A stretch of 64,000 nucleotides of DNA from Alicyclobacillus sp. ALC3 (GTDB lineage Bacteria > Bacillota > Bacilli > Alicyclobacillales > Alicyclobacillaceae), in assembly GCF_028751195.1 (NCBI RefSeq), contig NZ_CP066784.1:620001-684000 (forward strand), in the 5' to 3' direction. The notes beneath the pieces are model-generated. The model had not been told where the DNA came from and ran no database searches. It saw only the letters and a program-made list of their open reading frames with translations. Each line of letters opens with the position of its first letter. The stretch's first letter is position 1. Below are positions 9,600 through 17,779 of the stretch, one piece after another. Both the position numbers and the translations under genes were made by a program.

Positions 9600-10856
9600 T
9601 TAGTCAGTCGTAGACGGCGTGAGCCTTCCTGTTACAGCCGAGGCGGCCGCGACGGCCGGATTCGACAGCATGATTTCAGCGGTTTTATCCCCCATTCTGC
9701 CCACAAAATTCCGATTGGACGTGGACAATGCGCGCTCGCCAGGGCCTAAGACGCCGAAGTGCCCGCCAAAACAGGGTCCACATCCGGGAGAACCGACGAC
9801 GGCTCCTGCATCAAGAAAGGTCTCTATCAGCCCTTCCTTCATAGCCTGCATATAAATTTCTCGAGAAGCTGGAATAACGACCATTTTGACGTCCTGATGA
9901 ACTTTCTTACCTTCCAACTGCTTTGCCGCAACACGCAAATCCTCCAGCCATCCGTTCGTGCATGACCCAATGAACACTTGGTCAATCTTGTAACCAGACA
10001 CCTCGCTTAAGTCACGAACATTGTCCGGAGAACTCGGCAGGGCAACCTGGGGCACAAGTTTTTCTACGTCAATTTCAATTTCAGCATCGTACACAGCTCC
10101 AGGGTCGCTCGTGTACGCCGTACCATTCTTGCCTCTCTGGCGTACGTAGTTCATTGTTTGTTCGTCGGGGTGGATATACCCATTTTTGGCTCCTGCTTCT
10201 ATGGCCATGTTGCATAACGTAAACCTACCTTCAAACGGCAAATGAGCAATGGTTGAACCGGTAAATTCAATCGTCTCGTAGAGAGCACCGCTCGATCCGA
10301 GCTTCTTTAGAACTTGTAGCATGATGTCCTTCGGGTACACCCCGGGTGCGGGAACTCCGCTGAGGTTCACCTTAACTGTATTCGGAACTTTCAACCATAT
10401 CTTACCTGTTGACAGTGCGACCGCTAAGTCAGCCGAACCAACACCGCATGAGAATGCACCCAACGCACCATAGGTACACGAGTGGGAATCTCCACCTACG
10501 ATGAGCTCGCCCGGAACCACGTGCCCCTTCTGAGACATCACGACGTGCTCGATCCCTGTACCTTCCCGGTAGAGATACTTGACGCCTAGTTCTTCAGCCG
10601 CATGTTTGGCTTTTTTCAATAGGGTCGCAGCCTGCGGAGTGGCAGCAGGAGCAAAATGGTCAAGTACCACGACAACTCGTTCCTGATCAAACAGGGAATC
10701 GTACCCCATTTTCTTCATTCGTTGCGCAGCCAGAGGGAAAGTAATATCATTCCCCATCACCACATCCACCTGGCAATCGATAATCTCCCCGACCTCGACT
10801 TCCGACCGACCTGCATGAGCCGCAAGGATTTTTTGCGTTGCTGTCATCGGTCTCAT
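9600..10856 (-). CDS. Aconitase-like hydro-lyase large subunit (LeuC-like), cluster 1
   Basis: A 418-residue iron-sulfur hydro-lyase. The three [4Fe-4S] cysteines are visible in FIGSCTNG and GSPGCGPCFGG. GGDSHSCTYGALGAF and STSNRNFVGRMG are the substrate-site blocks of the isopropylmalate isomerase, homoaconitase and 2,3-dimethylmaleate hydratase family. Length fits the two-subunit group. The start is the ATG at 10856, preceded by a near-perfect AAAGGAGGTG; an upstream in-frame start at 10877 lies before this site and is unlikely. Predicted reaction: stereospecific addition of water to a maleate-type double bond, supplying the malate-type substrate of the lyase encoded downstream. Confidence 0.9.
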   Translation of the reverse strand: MRPMTATQKILAAHAGRSEVEVGEIIDCQVDVVMGNDITFPLAAQRMKKMGYDSLFDQERVVVVLDHFAPAATPQAATLLKKAKHAAEELGVKYLYREGTGIEHVVMSQKGHVVPGELIVGGDSHSCTYGALGAFSCGVGSADLAVALSTGKIWLKVPNTVKVNLSGVPAPGVYPKDIMLQVLKKLGSSGALYETIEFTGSTIAHLPFEGRFTLCNMAIEAGAKNGYIHPDEQTMNYVRQRGKNGTAYTSDPGAVYDAEIEIDVEKLVPQVALPSSPDNVRDLSEVSGYKIDQVFIGSCTNGWLEDLRVAAKQLEGKKVHQDVKMVVIPASREIYMQAMKEGLIETFLDAGAVVGSPGCGPCFGGHFGVLGPGERALSTSNRNFVGRMGDKTAEIMLSNPAVAAASAVTGRLTPSTTD

Positions 10857-10877
10857 AAACCGCACCTCCTTTGACAA

Positions 10878-12464
10878 TCAAATACTTTGGGCGTCCATCC
10901 CATAGCACAGGGATAGCAGGTGATCCTTATTCAGGCTACTCCCTTTAGCCTCACCAGTAATTTGCCCCCTCGTAAAGACCAGAACCCGGTCGCAAATCTG
11001 GGCTAGTTGCTCAAGGTCGGCGCTCGCACACAGTACACTAACCCCACGTTTCGTCGCCTCGTCTATTAGTTCGTAGACCTGTTGACGAGCGCCGACATCA
11101 ACCCCCTGGGTCGGTTCGTGCACGATTAAGACCGTTGGATCGGTCTGTAGCCACTTCCCGACCAGGACCTTTTGTTGGTTGCCACCGCTGAGCAAGCCGA
11201 GGAGGCGTTCTGGCGCATTGGGCCTGAGGTCCAATCGCTCGCCTAAACGAACCACGTCTGCAACCATCCGTTTGCGACTCAGCCCAATACCGCGTCGATA
11301 CTTGGGCAACGTCAGGACGGTTGCATTATCTACGATGCTCAACGTCGCCACTCCGCTCAAAACCTGACGGTCCGCTGGTAACAGTGCAAGCCCGTGCTTC
11401 ATGGCAACCGATGGAGACATCGTCGCCAACGACAAAGTTTCTCCGTTTAGTGAAATCTCACCACCCCGGGACTCTCCGGCGCCAAACAGAAGATATGGCA
11501 CTTCATCGAATCCCGAACCCATCAGCCCTGTAATCCCCAAAACTTCTCCACGATGCACATCGAACCGTGTGTCTTTTAAGGTCACTCCGGATAGACCAGA
11601 TACAGTAAGCGCTGTGTCTGGCCTCGAGTTATCTGACGGATGGATGACTGCAGTTTCAAGCCGTCTGCCTGCTATCGCCTCTACTAGATCTACTTTGGTA
11701 AGGTCTTGTGTACTGGCTCTCAGTGTTACGACACCGTCACGAAGGACTGTCACTCTGTCCGTTATCTCCATAACCTCGTCGAGGTCGTGCGAAACGAACA
11801 AGACACTGGTCCCATCCTTAACCACAGCTCTGATCAACTCGAAGAGTTGACGTTTTCCCTCCAGCGGGAGGAAGGCGGTTGGCTCGTCTAATACCAGTAG
11901 CCCGGTTTCTCGATTCAAGCGCACGTTTCTCTGTTGGTGAACGGCTCTGGCGATGGCTAGAAGCGCTCGTTCCGTTTGAGACAACTCTGACACTTTAGTT
12001 AGTGGGTTGATTTTCAATCCATAGCCTTCAAGTAACTTTCGAGCGGTTAGTTGTAGGTTCTTGTTCTTCAGAATGAGGTCATTCCGTGTGGCTACATCAT
12101 AAACATTGAGATTGTCGGAGACCGTCATGGAAGGAACGAGCCCCAAGTCCTGATGAACAAAACTAATGCCCATCTGCAGGAATTCACCTGGAGCCAGAGG
12201 CAAGTGAATGCGCCGCCCCCCTACAAACAGTTCCGAACCGGCATCAGCCTGATGAAATCCAGCCAGGACTTTTATCAAAGTCGATTTTCCAGACCCGTTG
12301 TGTCCTAGCAACCCGTGTACTTCACCGGAAGCAACTTTCAACGACACATCTGAAAGTGCTTTTTGTCCTGAAAAGGTTTTTGAAAGGTGTTGGAACTCGA
12401 GAACGGGCGTAATGGGTGCTACCCTTGACAGGTCGGAAGAGAGCCCCTCACCATCACTCATCAC
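10878..12464 (-). CDS. Sugar-type ABC transporter ATP-binding protein with two ABC domains (RbsA/MglA-like)
   Basis: A 528-residue tandem ABC ATPase. Domain 1 has Walker A GHNGSGKST (residues 54-62), signature LSQTERALLAIARA and Walker B LLVLDEPTAFL. Domain 2 has a degenerate Walker A (GLMGSGFDEV), signature LSGGNQQKVLVGKW and VLIVHEPTQGVDVGA, where His replaces the usual Walker B Asp. One good and one poor site is normal for CUT2-type importers. It is the first gene after the LacI-type operator, so it should import the pathway substrate. Oddly, no CUT2 permease or binding protein is encoded in this operon or elsewhere in the window. The start is GTG 12464 or ATG 12461, both after GAGGTG. Confidence 0.9.
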   Translation of the reverse strand: MMSDGEGLSSDLSRVAPITPVLEFQHLSKTFSGQKALSDVSLKVASGEVHGLLGHNGSGKSTLIKVLAGFHQADAGSELFVGGRRIHLPLAPGEFLQMGISFVHQDLGLVPSMTVSDNLNVYDVATRNDLILKNKNLQLTARKLLEGYGLKINPLTKVSELSQTERALLAIARAVHQQRNVRLNRETGLLVLDEPTAFLPLEGKRQLFELIRAVVKDGTSVLFVSHDLDEVMEITDRVTVLRDGVVTLRASTQDLTKVDLVEAIAGRRLETAVIHPSDNSRPDTALTVSGLSGVTLKDTRFDVHRGEVLGITGLMGSGFDEVPYLLFGAGESRGGEISLNGETLSLATMSPSVAMKHGLALLPADRQVLSGVATLSIVDNATVLTLPKYRRGIGLSRKRMVADVVRLGERLDLRPNAPERLLGLLSGGNQQKVLVGKWLQTDPTVLIVHEPTQGVDVGARQQVYELIDEATKRGVSVLCASADLEQLAQICDRVLVFTRGQITGEAKGSSLNKDHLLSLCYGMDAQSI

Positions 12465-12476
12465 GTATTCACCTCA

Positions 12477-12498
12477 TCTTTGCATACGTATGCAAAGA
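12477..12498 (-). promoter_or_regulatory. 22-bp perfect palindrome, probable LacI-family operator of cluster 1
   Basis: Core CTTTGCATACGTATGCAAAG (12478-12497), extended by one T/A pair each side, is perfectly symmetric around CG. A CpG centre and 20-bp scale are typical of LacI/GalR operators. It lies 12 bases upstream of the first gene and over the predicted transcription start (about 12492), which fits simple repression by the LacI protein encoded inside this operon. Confidence 0.8.
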
Positions 12499-12527
12499 AT
12501 CTTATCATGTCAATTCTGAAAAATCAA
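12499..12527 (-). promoter_or_regulatory. SigA-type promoter of the cluster 1 operon
   Basis: On the minus strand, TTGATT (12522-12527), a 17-base spacer and TAAGAT (12499-12504). The start of transcription would fall inside the adjoining palindrome. A second TTGACA nearby has no good -10 at standard spacing. Confidence 0.65.
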
Positions 12528-12788
12528 CCTGTTTAAATTGCGAGGCAGCGCGTAGGGGAGTACATCTTTTGCGGGAATATGATTAACATCTTAGCCAAGT
12601 ACGAGGACACGAAACCTGGACCCTGCCGATTCCATCAGGATACGATTGCAAAGTATGAGACCACCTCAAGTCCATCTCCCATGGCCTTATGATGGTGAGC
12701 GCCTTCGAGGAACCCCAGACGTATATTTCTTCCACTGAATCACCCTCTTGCATGGCAGGGACGCCTCGCAGTCAACTACTCTAAATAG
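12528..12788. other. Intergenic stretch between clusters 1 and 2, nothing recognised
   Basis: About 260 bases between the cluster 1 promoter and the terminator of the MFS gene. I see no coding frame with a ribosome site, no repeat and no RNA gene here. Confidence 0.5.
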
Positions 12789-12814
12789 GGTAGGGCACCC
12801 CAAGGTGCCCTACC
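12789..12814 (-). terminator. Hairpin terminator after the cluster 2 MFS gene
   Basis: An 11-bp perfect stem (GGTAGGGCACC paired with GGTGCCCTACC) with a 4-base loop, 13 bases after the MFS stop codon. The following minus-strand bases (CTATTTAG) are only weakly T-rich, so it may be an imperfect intrinsic terminator or a 3-prime stabilising hairpin. Confidence 0.65.
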
Positions 12815-12826
12815 ATCAGGAAAATA

Positions 12827-14122
12827 TTACACGGCGTCAATCTGAGTGGAACTGTCACTCTGTCCCGAAGAGACACGGCTGCGGTTGCGTGTGAACAGCA
12901 GCAGGCCAACGCCGCTTAAGAGCGCCAAGACGATCATGACGACGAATCCACTGCTAAAACTCCCTGTCGCCTGCGAAATGAAGCCCATTACCGGAGGCGC
13001 TACAATTCCAGACAGGGCAAACGCCGCATCCACGAACCCAGCTGCAGCGGCCGGTTGTTCCGGGGCGGCGTCAATGGACACCACCCACCACAAAGGTCCT
13101 GTGACCATCCCAAAACCAATTCCCAAGGAGATGAAGGTGATTGAAGTTCCCAGCGTCGGAGACGCAATAATCGGAATGAGTGAAGCTCCGGCGAGTAGGA
13201 TAGCGATGCCCATCGTGATGAATCGTGAACGAATACCTGCTCGCTTCTTGTAAAACACGTCGACCAGATAGCCTCCGACGATCGCACCGACCGTTCCTGC
13301 GGCCCAGGGCACGATGGAGAACGCGCCAACCGCGGCTAGATTTAGGTGGTACACTTGACCGAGGTATCCAGGTAGCCAGAACATGAAGGCCCAGAACATG
13401 AATCCCCAAGCGAAGTAGCCAAACGCGCTCCACCACAAGTTGCCGTTCTTAAAGATTCGACCCCATTCCGTTTTCTGCAGATGCGCCTCTTGCTCTTCGG
13501 CAATCTGCCCAGCTTCGATATAAGCCACTTCGGCTTGATTGACGCGCTTATGTTGTTGAGGCAGGTCTTTGAACACACCGATCCACAGCAACACCCACAA
13601 CAAACCAACGGCACCGAGAATGATGAACGTTCCATGCCAACCAACGCCGCCTAACAAAGCGGTAATAACCGGCCCACCAATCATCAGGCTGAATGGCACA
13701 CCGACACCAACAATCCACCCCAGTGCTTTGCCTCGCTCATGGCCTGGCAGCCAGCGACTCATGGCGCGAGTAACAGATGGAAATGCGGGACCTTCAGAGA
13801 CGCCTAGCAGGACTCGGATGATGAACAATCCTGCAAACGATGCAGCAGCCGCGGTGATAATAGTCACAATCGACCAAACCGTTGCTGCACTGGTCCACAC
13901 GCGCTTCACGCCGAACCGATCAACAATTGGGCCGCCAAGAAAAGCCAGTAACAAGTAGCCAATTGAGAACGCGCCGCCGATCAGTCCCCAACCAGCGTTG
14001 TTGATGTGCAGCGCCTGCGTGATGGGGGCCGTTGCGTAACCAACTGCTGAGCGGTCCAAGTAATTGATAAGAGTAATGAACGCGACAAACGCAACAATAA
14101 CCCAACGGTACTTCGTCCGCAC
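12827..14122 (-). CDS. MFS transporter, anion:cation symporter-like
   Basis: A 431-residue major facilitator with about 12 hydrophobic segments. LINYLDRSAVGYA in TM1 and the loop after TM2 (GPIVDRFGVKRVW) are typical of the ACS family that carries organic acids such as tartrate, glucarate, galactonate and phthalate. I chose the GTG at 14122 because AAAGGAGGGG precedes it at ideal spacing; the longer frame to 14149 contains that site. It lies downstream of the cluster 2 isochorismatase-fold gene on the same strand and is the likely importer for cluster 2, in contrast to the ABC ATPase in cluster 1. The substrate is probably a small carboxylate or imide acid (inference). Confidence 0.88.
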   Translation of the reverse strand: MRTKYRWVIVAFVAFITLINYLDRSAVGYATAPITQALHINNAGWGLIGGAFSIGYLLLAFLGGPIVDRFGVKRVWTSAATVWSIVTIITAAAASFAGLFIIRVLLGVSEGPAFPSVTRAMSRWLPGHERGKALGWIVGVGVPFSLMIGGPVITALLGGVGWHGTFIILGAVGLLWVLLWIGVFKDLPQQHKRVNQAEVAYIEAGQIAEEQEAHLQKTEWGRIFKNGNLWWSAFGYFAWGFMFWAFMFWLPGYLGQVYHLNLAAVGAFSIVPWAAGTVGAIVGGYLVDVFYKKRAGIRSRFITMGIAILLAGASLIPIIASPTLGTSITFISLGIGFGMVTGPLWWVVSIDAAPEQPAAAAGFVDAAFALSGIVAPPVMGFISQATGSFSSGFVVMIVLALLSGVGLLLFTRNRSRVSSGQSDSSTQIDAV

Positions 14123-14241
14123 TTGTTTCCCCTCCTTTTCAGAAATCACAATGTTCTAACTTCACTGGTTGGAACGAGTGCTGTAGAGACTTTCATGTCT
14201 CACCCCCTACCCCCAAGGCATCGCGTTTTTTATAGGGAAGG

Positions 14242-14282
14242 GTCACTGCCAGTGTAGTAGTCAAAGTGGGTCCGGCAGTGAC
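14242..14282. repeat. Inverted repeat in the gap before the MFS gene
   Basis: GTCACTGCC (14242-14250) and GGCAGTGAC (14274-14282) are perfectly complementary with a 23-base loop. It lies between the isochorismatase-fold gene and the MFS gene on the minus strand. There is no T-run after it, so it may be an attenuator, a processing hairpin or a protein site. Confidence 0.45.
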
Positions 14283-14296
14283 GCCAAGGCACTGTT

Positions 14297-14881
14297 CTAC
14301 AGAGTTGCCAGCCATTCGTCGGTCGAGCGCACTGACGCAATTTCCCCCATGTCCGCCAAGGCTCTATACTTTAACTCGTCAGAAAATGCCGCAACCGCAT
14401 CCGATAGGACGACGATTTCGAGGTCTCTCAGATAGGCATCACGAACTGTCGAGGCCACGCCGCCATTGGCGGTGATGCCACAAATCACGACTCTATGGAT
14501 CGACATATCTCGCAACAGAATTTCGAGCGGTGTGCAATAAAACGCGCTGTGGCGCGGCTTTGTGATTTGATGTGATGGAGCCGTGACTTCTCTCGAGAAT
14601 AACCGGCCGCAATCCCCGACGCGAAACCCATAATCCCGAAGAAACGGTCTGGTGTTCGCCAAGTGTGGCGCTAACAGCGCCTCTCCGTTCTCGTTTTCGA
14701 ACACGGTAAACAGTGAAGCAATTTGCGGGAGGCCAGCGGCTTTCGCCCCCTGAATCGCTCGGTCCACTGTGGGGAGAATGGCGCGCGTCGCACCAATATC
14801 AAGGCCGCCACGAGCATAGGCGCCGTCTACCGCGCAGAAGTCGTCCTGGATATCGACAATAATGAGCGCTGTGGTCGCCAC
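14297..14881 (-). CDS. Isochorismatase-fold hydrolase lacking the nucleophilic Cys
   Basis: A 194-residue protein of the isochorismatase superfamily. Asp10 (VDIQDDF) and Lys108 (ITKPRHSAF) of the usual triad are present, but the nucleophile position is glycine: ICGITANGG at 133-141, where amidases have Cys. The bases here (AATGGCGGCGTG) confirm it. Cys-to-Gly at this place is known in true isochorismatases such as EntB and PhzD, which cleave a vinyl ether and not an amide. It is therefore not a simple counterpart of the cluster 1 amidase. The GTG at 14881 follows AGAGGAGG; the site overlaps the stop of the IclR gene. Confidence 0.88.
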   Translation of the reverse strand: MATTALIIVDIQDDFCAVDGAYARGGLDIGATRAILPTVDRAIQGAKAAGLPQIASLFTVFENENGEALLAPHLANTRPFLRDYGFRVGDCGRLFSREVTAPSHQITKPRHSAFYCTPLEILLRDMSIHRVVICGITANGGVASTVRDAYLRDLEIVVLSDAVAAFSDELKYRALADMGEIASVRSTDEWLATL

Positions 14882-14894
14882 AAACCAACCTCCT

Positions 14895-15671
14895 CTACGG
14901 TAGTACCTTCCGTGAAAGTCCCTCGACGAATCCCATCCGCTCCGATAGCTCGTGCGCTGCGCGTAACAGGGCTCCAACAATGGTTCCCTCGGACTCCCGA
15001 ATTCTCTCTACCGGCCCCGATACTGTGAGTCCGGCAATACAGCTCCCCTTGTGCCCAAAGATTGGAGCGGAGGCCCCAAAGGCACCCTCTACTCTGTTGC
15101 TGTAGGTCAACGCGTAGCCTTGTCTGCGGATTTGTTCGACTTCACTCAGCAAGTCGTCTCGTTGCGGTGTCTCCACGTTCGCCAAGACGCTGTCGATGCG
15201 CGGTTGTGGTAGGTGTGCAAGGAGCACCCGGCCAGAGGCACCGTGGAGCAGCGTGTTTCGTGTGCCAAGTTTTACAAAGTTTCGTATGCCGTGTGACCCC
15301 TCGACGAGTTCAATACAAATCCGTTCATCATCGTCGACAATATTGAGATTTACAGTCTCCTTAGTCTCTTTGGCCAGGCGTTCCATAACGGGCAAGGCGC
15401 CCTTGCGTAAGTCCGACGGTGCGCCCGCGATAATCCCCAGTGTGTATAAACGAAACCCGAGTCGATACAAGCCTGAGCGTTCGTCCTGCTCAATCCACTG
15501 ATGGTTCCTCATCGCGGTGAGAAGTCTATAAACAGTCGGTTTCGGCAACCCCGTCGACGTTGCAATTTGCCCCAGAGACAGTTCTTCTACCTCGACCGAA
15601 AAGCAATTCAGAATAGCAATTGCCCGGTCAATGGACTGAACTCTCTCCTGCCAAGGAGAACCGTCGGCCAT
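14895..15671 (-). CDS. IclR-family transcriptional regulator
   Basis: 258 residues: an N-terminal winged helix (VQSIDRAIAILNCF, then LSLGQIATSTGLPKPTVYRLL) and a C-terminal GAF-like effector domain with GTRNTLLHGASGRVLLAHL and GASAPIFGHKGSCIAGLTVSGP, the common IclR core. It lies inside the cluster 2 operon, and its first 44 bases overlap the 3-prime end of hyuA in another frame. The ATG at 15671 has GGGGG upstream. A 19-bp palindrome at 23685-23703 in the operon leader has the TTCCGTA half-sites seen for IclR-type regulators and is its probable operator. Confidence 0.92.
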   Translation of the reverse strand: MADGSPWQERVQSIDRAIAILNCFSVEVEELSLGQIATSTGLPKPTVYRLLTAMRNHQWIEQDERSGLYRLGFRLYTLGIIAGAPSDLRKGALPVMERLAKETKETVNLNIVDDDERICIELVEGSHGIRNFVKLGTRNTLLHGASGRVLLAHLPQPRIDSVLANVETPQRDDLLSEVEQIRRQGYALTYSNRVEGAFGASAPIFGHKGSCIAGLTVSGPVERIRESEGTIVGALLRAAHELSERMGFVEGLSRKVLP

Positions 15672-17736
15672 CTAAAACACCCCCTGACTCAGCGACAGTG
15701 GTCCGAATGATTAGATGCCCAATCTCGTCCACGGAACAGGTCATGTTGGGTTCAACGACCGTGGTCGTATCCGCTTGTTCGATGATGGCGGGACCAGTAA
15801 TTGTATCGCCAAGTCGTAAACTGCTGCGTGCGTAAATGGGTGTATCTCGAAATGCCCCGTCGAAGTAGACTTGCCTTGTTTTAAATGGTTCAGGTTCGAC
15901 GTTCGATACGCGATGCCCGTCTGACTGCACCAAACTGCGTAGGTCGAGGCGTGGCCGAACGCCTTTTACGGTCGCGCGCAGGGTTTGCAACCTTATCGGG
16001 ATGTTCGCGAGTGTTTGAGAGAACTCGCGCTCGTACACTCTTGAGAAAGCGCTGTGAATACCTTCAACAGTGAAAGCAGTTGCGTCCAGGTCAACCAGCA
16101 CCGTATGGGTCTGCCCCTCATACGCCATGTCAGCCTGATACGCGACCTGAATTTCGACGACGTCAACGTCACTTTGCTCGACGAGTGCTACTCCATCTGA
16201 CCGGAACTGCTCCAAAATCCGCCGGCCCTCGTCGACGTCGAATTGATCTAATCGTTGATTGACAGTGCGTAAGAAGTCGAACTGTGCATCCGCGGCAACA
16301 CAGCCGATGGCTGACGTGATGCCAGGGTAGTAAGGCACTACAGCGGTCGCGATTCCGCATTCGCGAATCAGTGCTGCTGCGTGTAACGGCCCGGCGCCTC
16401 CGAACGGAACAAGTGCAAAATTCCGTGGGTCGTGACCGCGTTCTACAGAAATCAAACGCAAAGCCCCTGCCATCTTGCTGGTTGCAACCGTTAAGATGGC
16501 CTCGGCCGCAGCGTAGACGTCCAAGCCGAGCGGTATTGCAACATCAGATTCAATCGTGCGCTTCGCCGCTTCTACGTCTAAGCGGCTACCTTTTGCACCA
16601 ATCGGGTCGTCAGCGTCAATTCGTCCCAGGACGATGTTTGCATCAGTGACCGTCGGCCTCGTACCGCCTCGACCGAACGCAGCGGGCCCAGGAAACGAGC
16701 CTGCGGACTCAGGACCAATCTGGAGAAACCCAGCGCCGTCAATCCAAGCGATACTTCCTCCACCGGCGCCAATCGTCGTGATCTCAATCATGGGTGTACG
16801 CACAACCACACCAAACTCGATCTTCTGTTCGGCCTGCATGCTTGGCTTCCCATCGAGGACGAGGGATACGTCAAACGACGTTCCGCCCATATCCGCCGTG
16901 ATGATATTCGGAAACCCGGAAACGGACCCGACCTGCGCAGCGGCAATGACCCCTGCTGCGGGCCCCGACAGGACGGTATTCACCGACTTGTCACGCGCAG
17001 ACTGTGAAGACATGATGCCGCCGTTACTCTGGATGATGGAAACATCCTTGGTGTATCCGTGGTCAGCCAAACGGTTCCGAAGCAGACTCAGGTAGTGGTC
17101 CATTTTCGGTTGGACATAGGCATTCACAGCCGTTGTGGAAGTCCGTTCGAACTCCCTGATTTCCGGTAGGATATCGCTTGAACGGGAGACATAGCGATTT
17201 GGCCAAAACTCTCTCAACAACTGTACGGTGCGCTGTTCGTGAGCTGCGTTGGCGTAGGAATGGAGAAAGCACACAGCAATCGACTCGACCCCAGCCTCAA
17301 GCAGGGCCTTGGCAGCTGCCACAACCTCAGCCTCATTTAATGGCACACGCTCGGTTCCGTCTGCCAAGACTCTTTCGGTGACCTCATGTCGCCACTTGCG
17401 CGGTACAAGGGGTATATAATCACCCCACAGTCCCCACGTTTGAGCGCGTTCACGCCGACGCATCTCGAGGACATCTCGAAATCCCTTGGTAGTGATGAGT
17501 CCCACCTTTGCGCCCTTGCGTTCAAGGACTGCATTGGTGCCAACCGTCGTCCCGTGAATGATGCGCCTGATTTCCTTGATATCAACGCCAGATGACTGTA
17601 GGCCGCTCAAAAATCCAACGGATTGATCATCCGGTGTACTGGGTGTTTTCACAACTTTGGCAGAACCCGAACTCGTATCAAAAATCAAGATGTCTGTAAA
17701 GGTTCCACCCACGTCGACGCCCACGAGAATCGCCAC
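15628..17736 (-). CDS. hyuA: Hydantoinase A / oxoprolinase-family ATPase subunit (HyuA), cluster 2
   Basis: A 702-residue HyuA paralogue with VGVDVGGTFTDILIFD, HGTTVGTNAVLERKGAKVG, TADMGGTSFDVS, GAGGGSIAWIDG and FGGAGPLHAAALI. All blocks needed for ATP-dependent opening of a cyclic amide are intact. It lies downstream of hyuB and is fused by a 44-base overlap to the IclR gene. Sequence identity to the cluster 1 copy is partial and the gene order is swapped, so substrates may differ. The start is GTG with GGGGCG upstream. Confidence 0.92.
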   Translation of the reverse strand: MAILVGVDVGGTFTDILIFDTSSGSAKVVKTPSTPDDQSVGFLSGLQSSGVDIKEIRRIIHGTTVGTNAVLERKGAKVGLITTKGFRDVLEMRRRERAQTWGLWGDYIPLVPRKWRHEVTERVLADGTERVPLNEAEVVAAAKALLEAGVESIAVCFLHSYANAAHEQRTVQLLREFWPNRYVSRSSDILPEIREFERTSTTAVNAYVQPKMDHYLSLLRNRLADHGYTKDVSIIQSNGGIMSSQSARDKSVNTVLSGPAAGVIAAAQVGSVSGFPNIITADMGGTSFDVSLVLDGKPSMQAEQKIEFGVVVRTPMIEITTIGAGGGSIAWIDGAGFLQIGPESAGSFPGPAAFGRGGTRPTVTDANIVLGRIDADDPIGAKGSRLDVEAAKRTIESDVAIPLGLDVYAAAEAILTVATSKMAGALRLISVERGHDPRNFALVPFGGAGPLHAAALIRECGIATAVVPYYPGITSAIGCVAADAQFDFLRTVNQRLDQFDVDEGRRILEQFRSDGVALVEQSDVDVVEIQVAYQADMAYEGQTHTVLVDLDATAFTVEGIHSAFSRVYEREFSQTLANIPIRLQTLRATVKGVRPRLDLRSLVQSDGHRVSNVEPEPFKTRQVYFDGAFRDTPIYARSSLRLGDTITGPAIIEQADTTTVVEPNMTCSVDEIGHLIIRTTVAESGGVLDGRRFSLAGESSVH

Positions 17737-17779
17737 GACAATCGCCCCTTTCGCATGCTGTTCTTACAGGTGGAAGCGT

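Noticed and set aside
9075..10856. LeuC/LeuD-like genes as leucine biosynthesis
   Set aside because: There are two divergent pairs, both beside lyase and hydantoinase genes and without leuA or leuB, under substrate-type regulators.
12499..12504. TTGACA near 12510 as the -35 of cluster 1
   Set aside because: At 16-18 bases spacing it gives only a poor -10 inside the palindrome, while TTGATT with 17 bases reaches TAAGAT.
14242..14282. Inverted repeat as the terminator of cluster 2
   Set aside because: The loop is long (23 bases) and no T-run follows on the minus strand, so only a generic repeat is reported.
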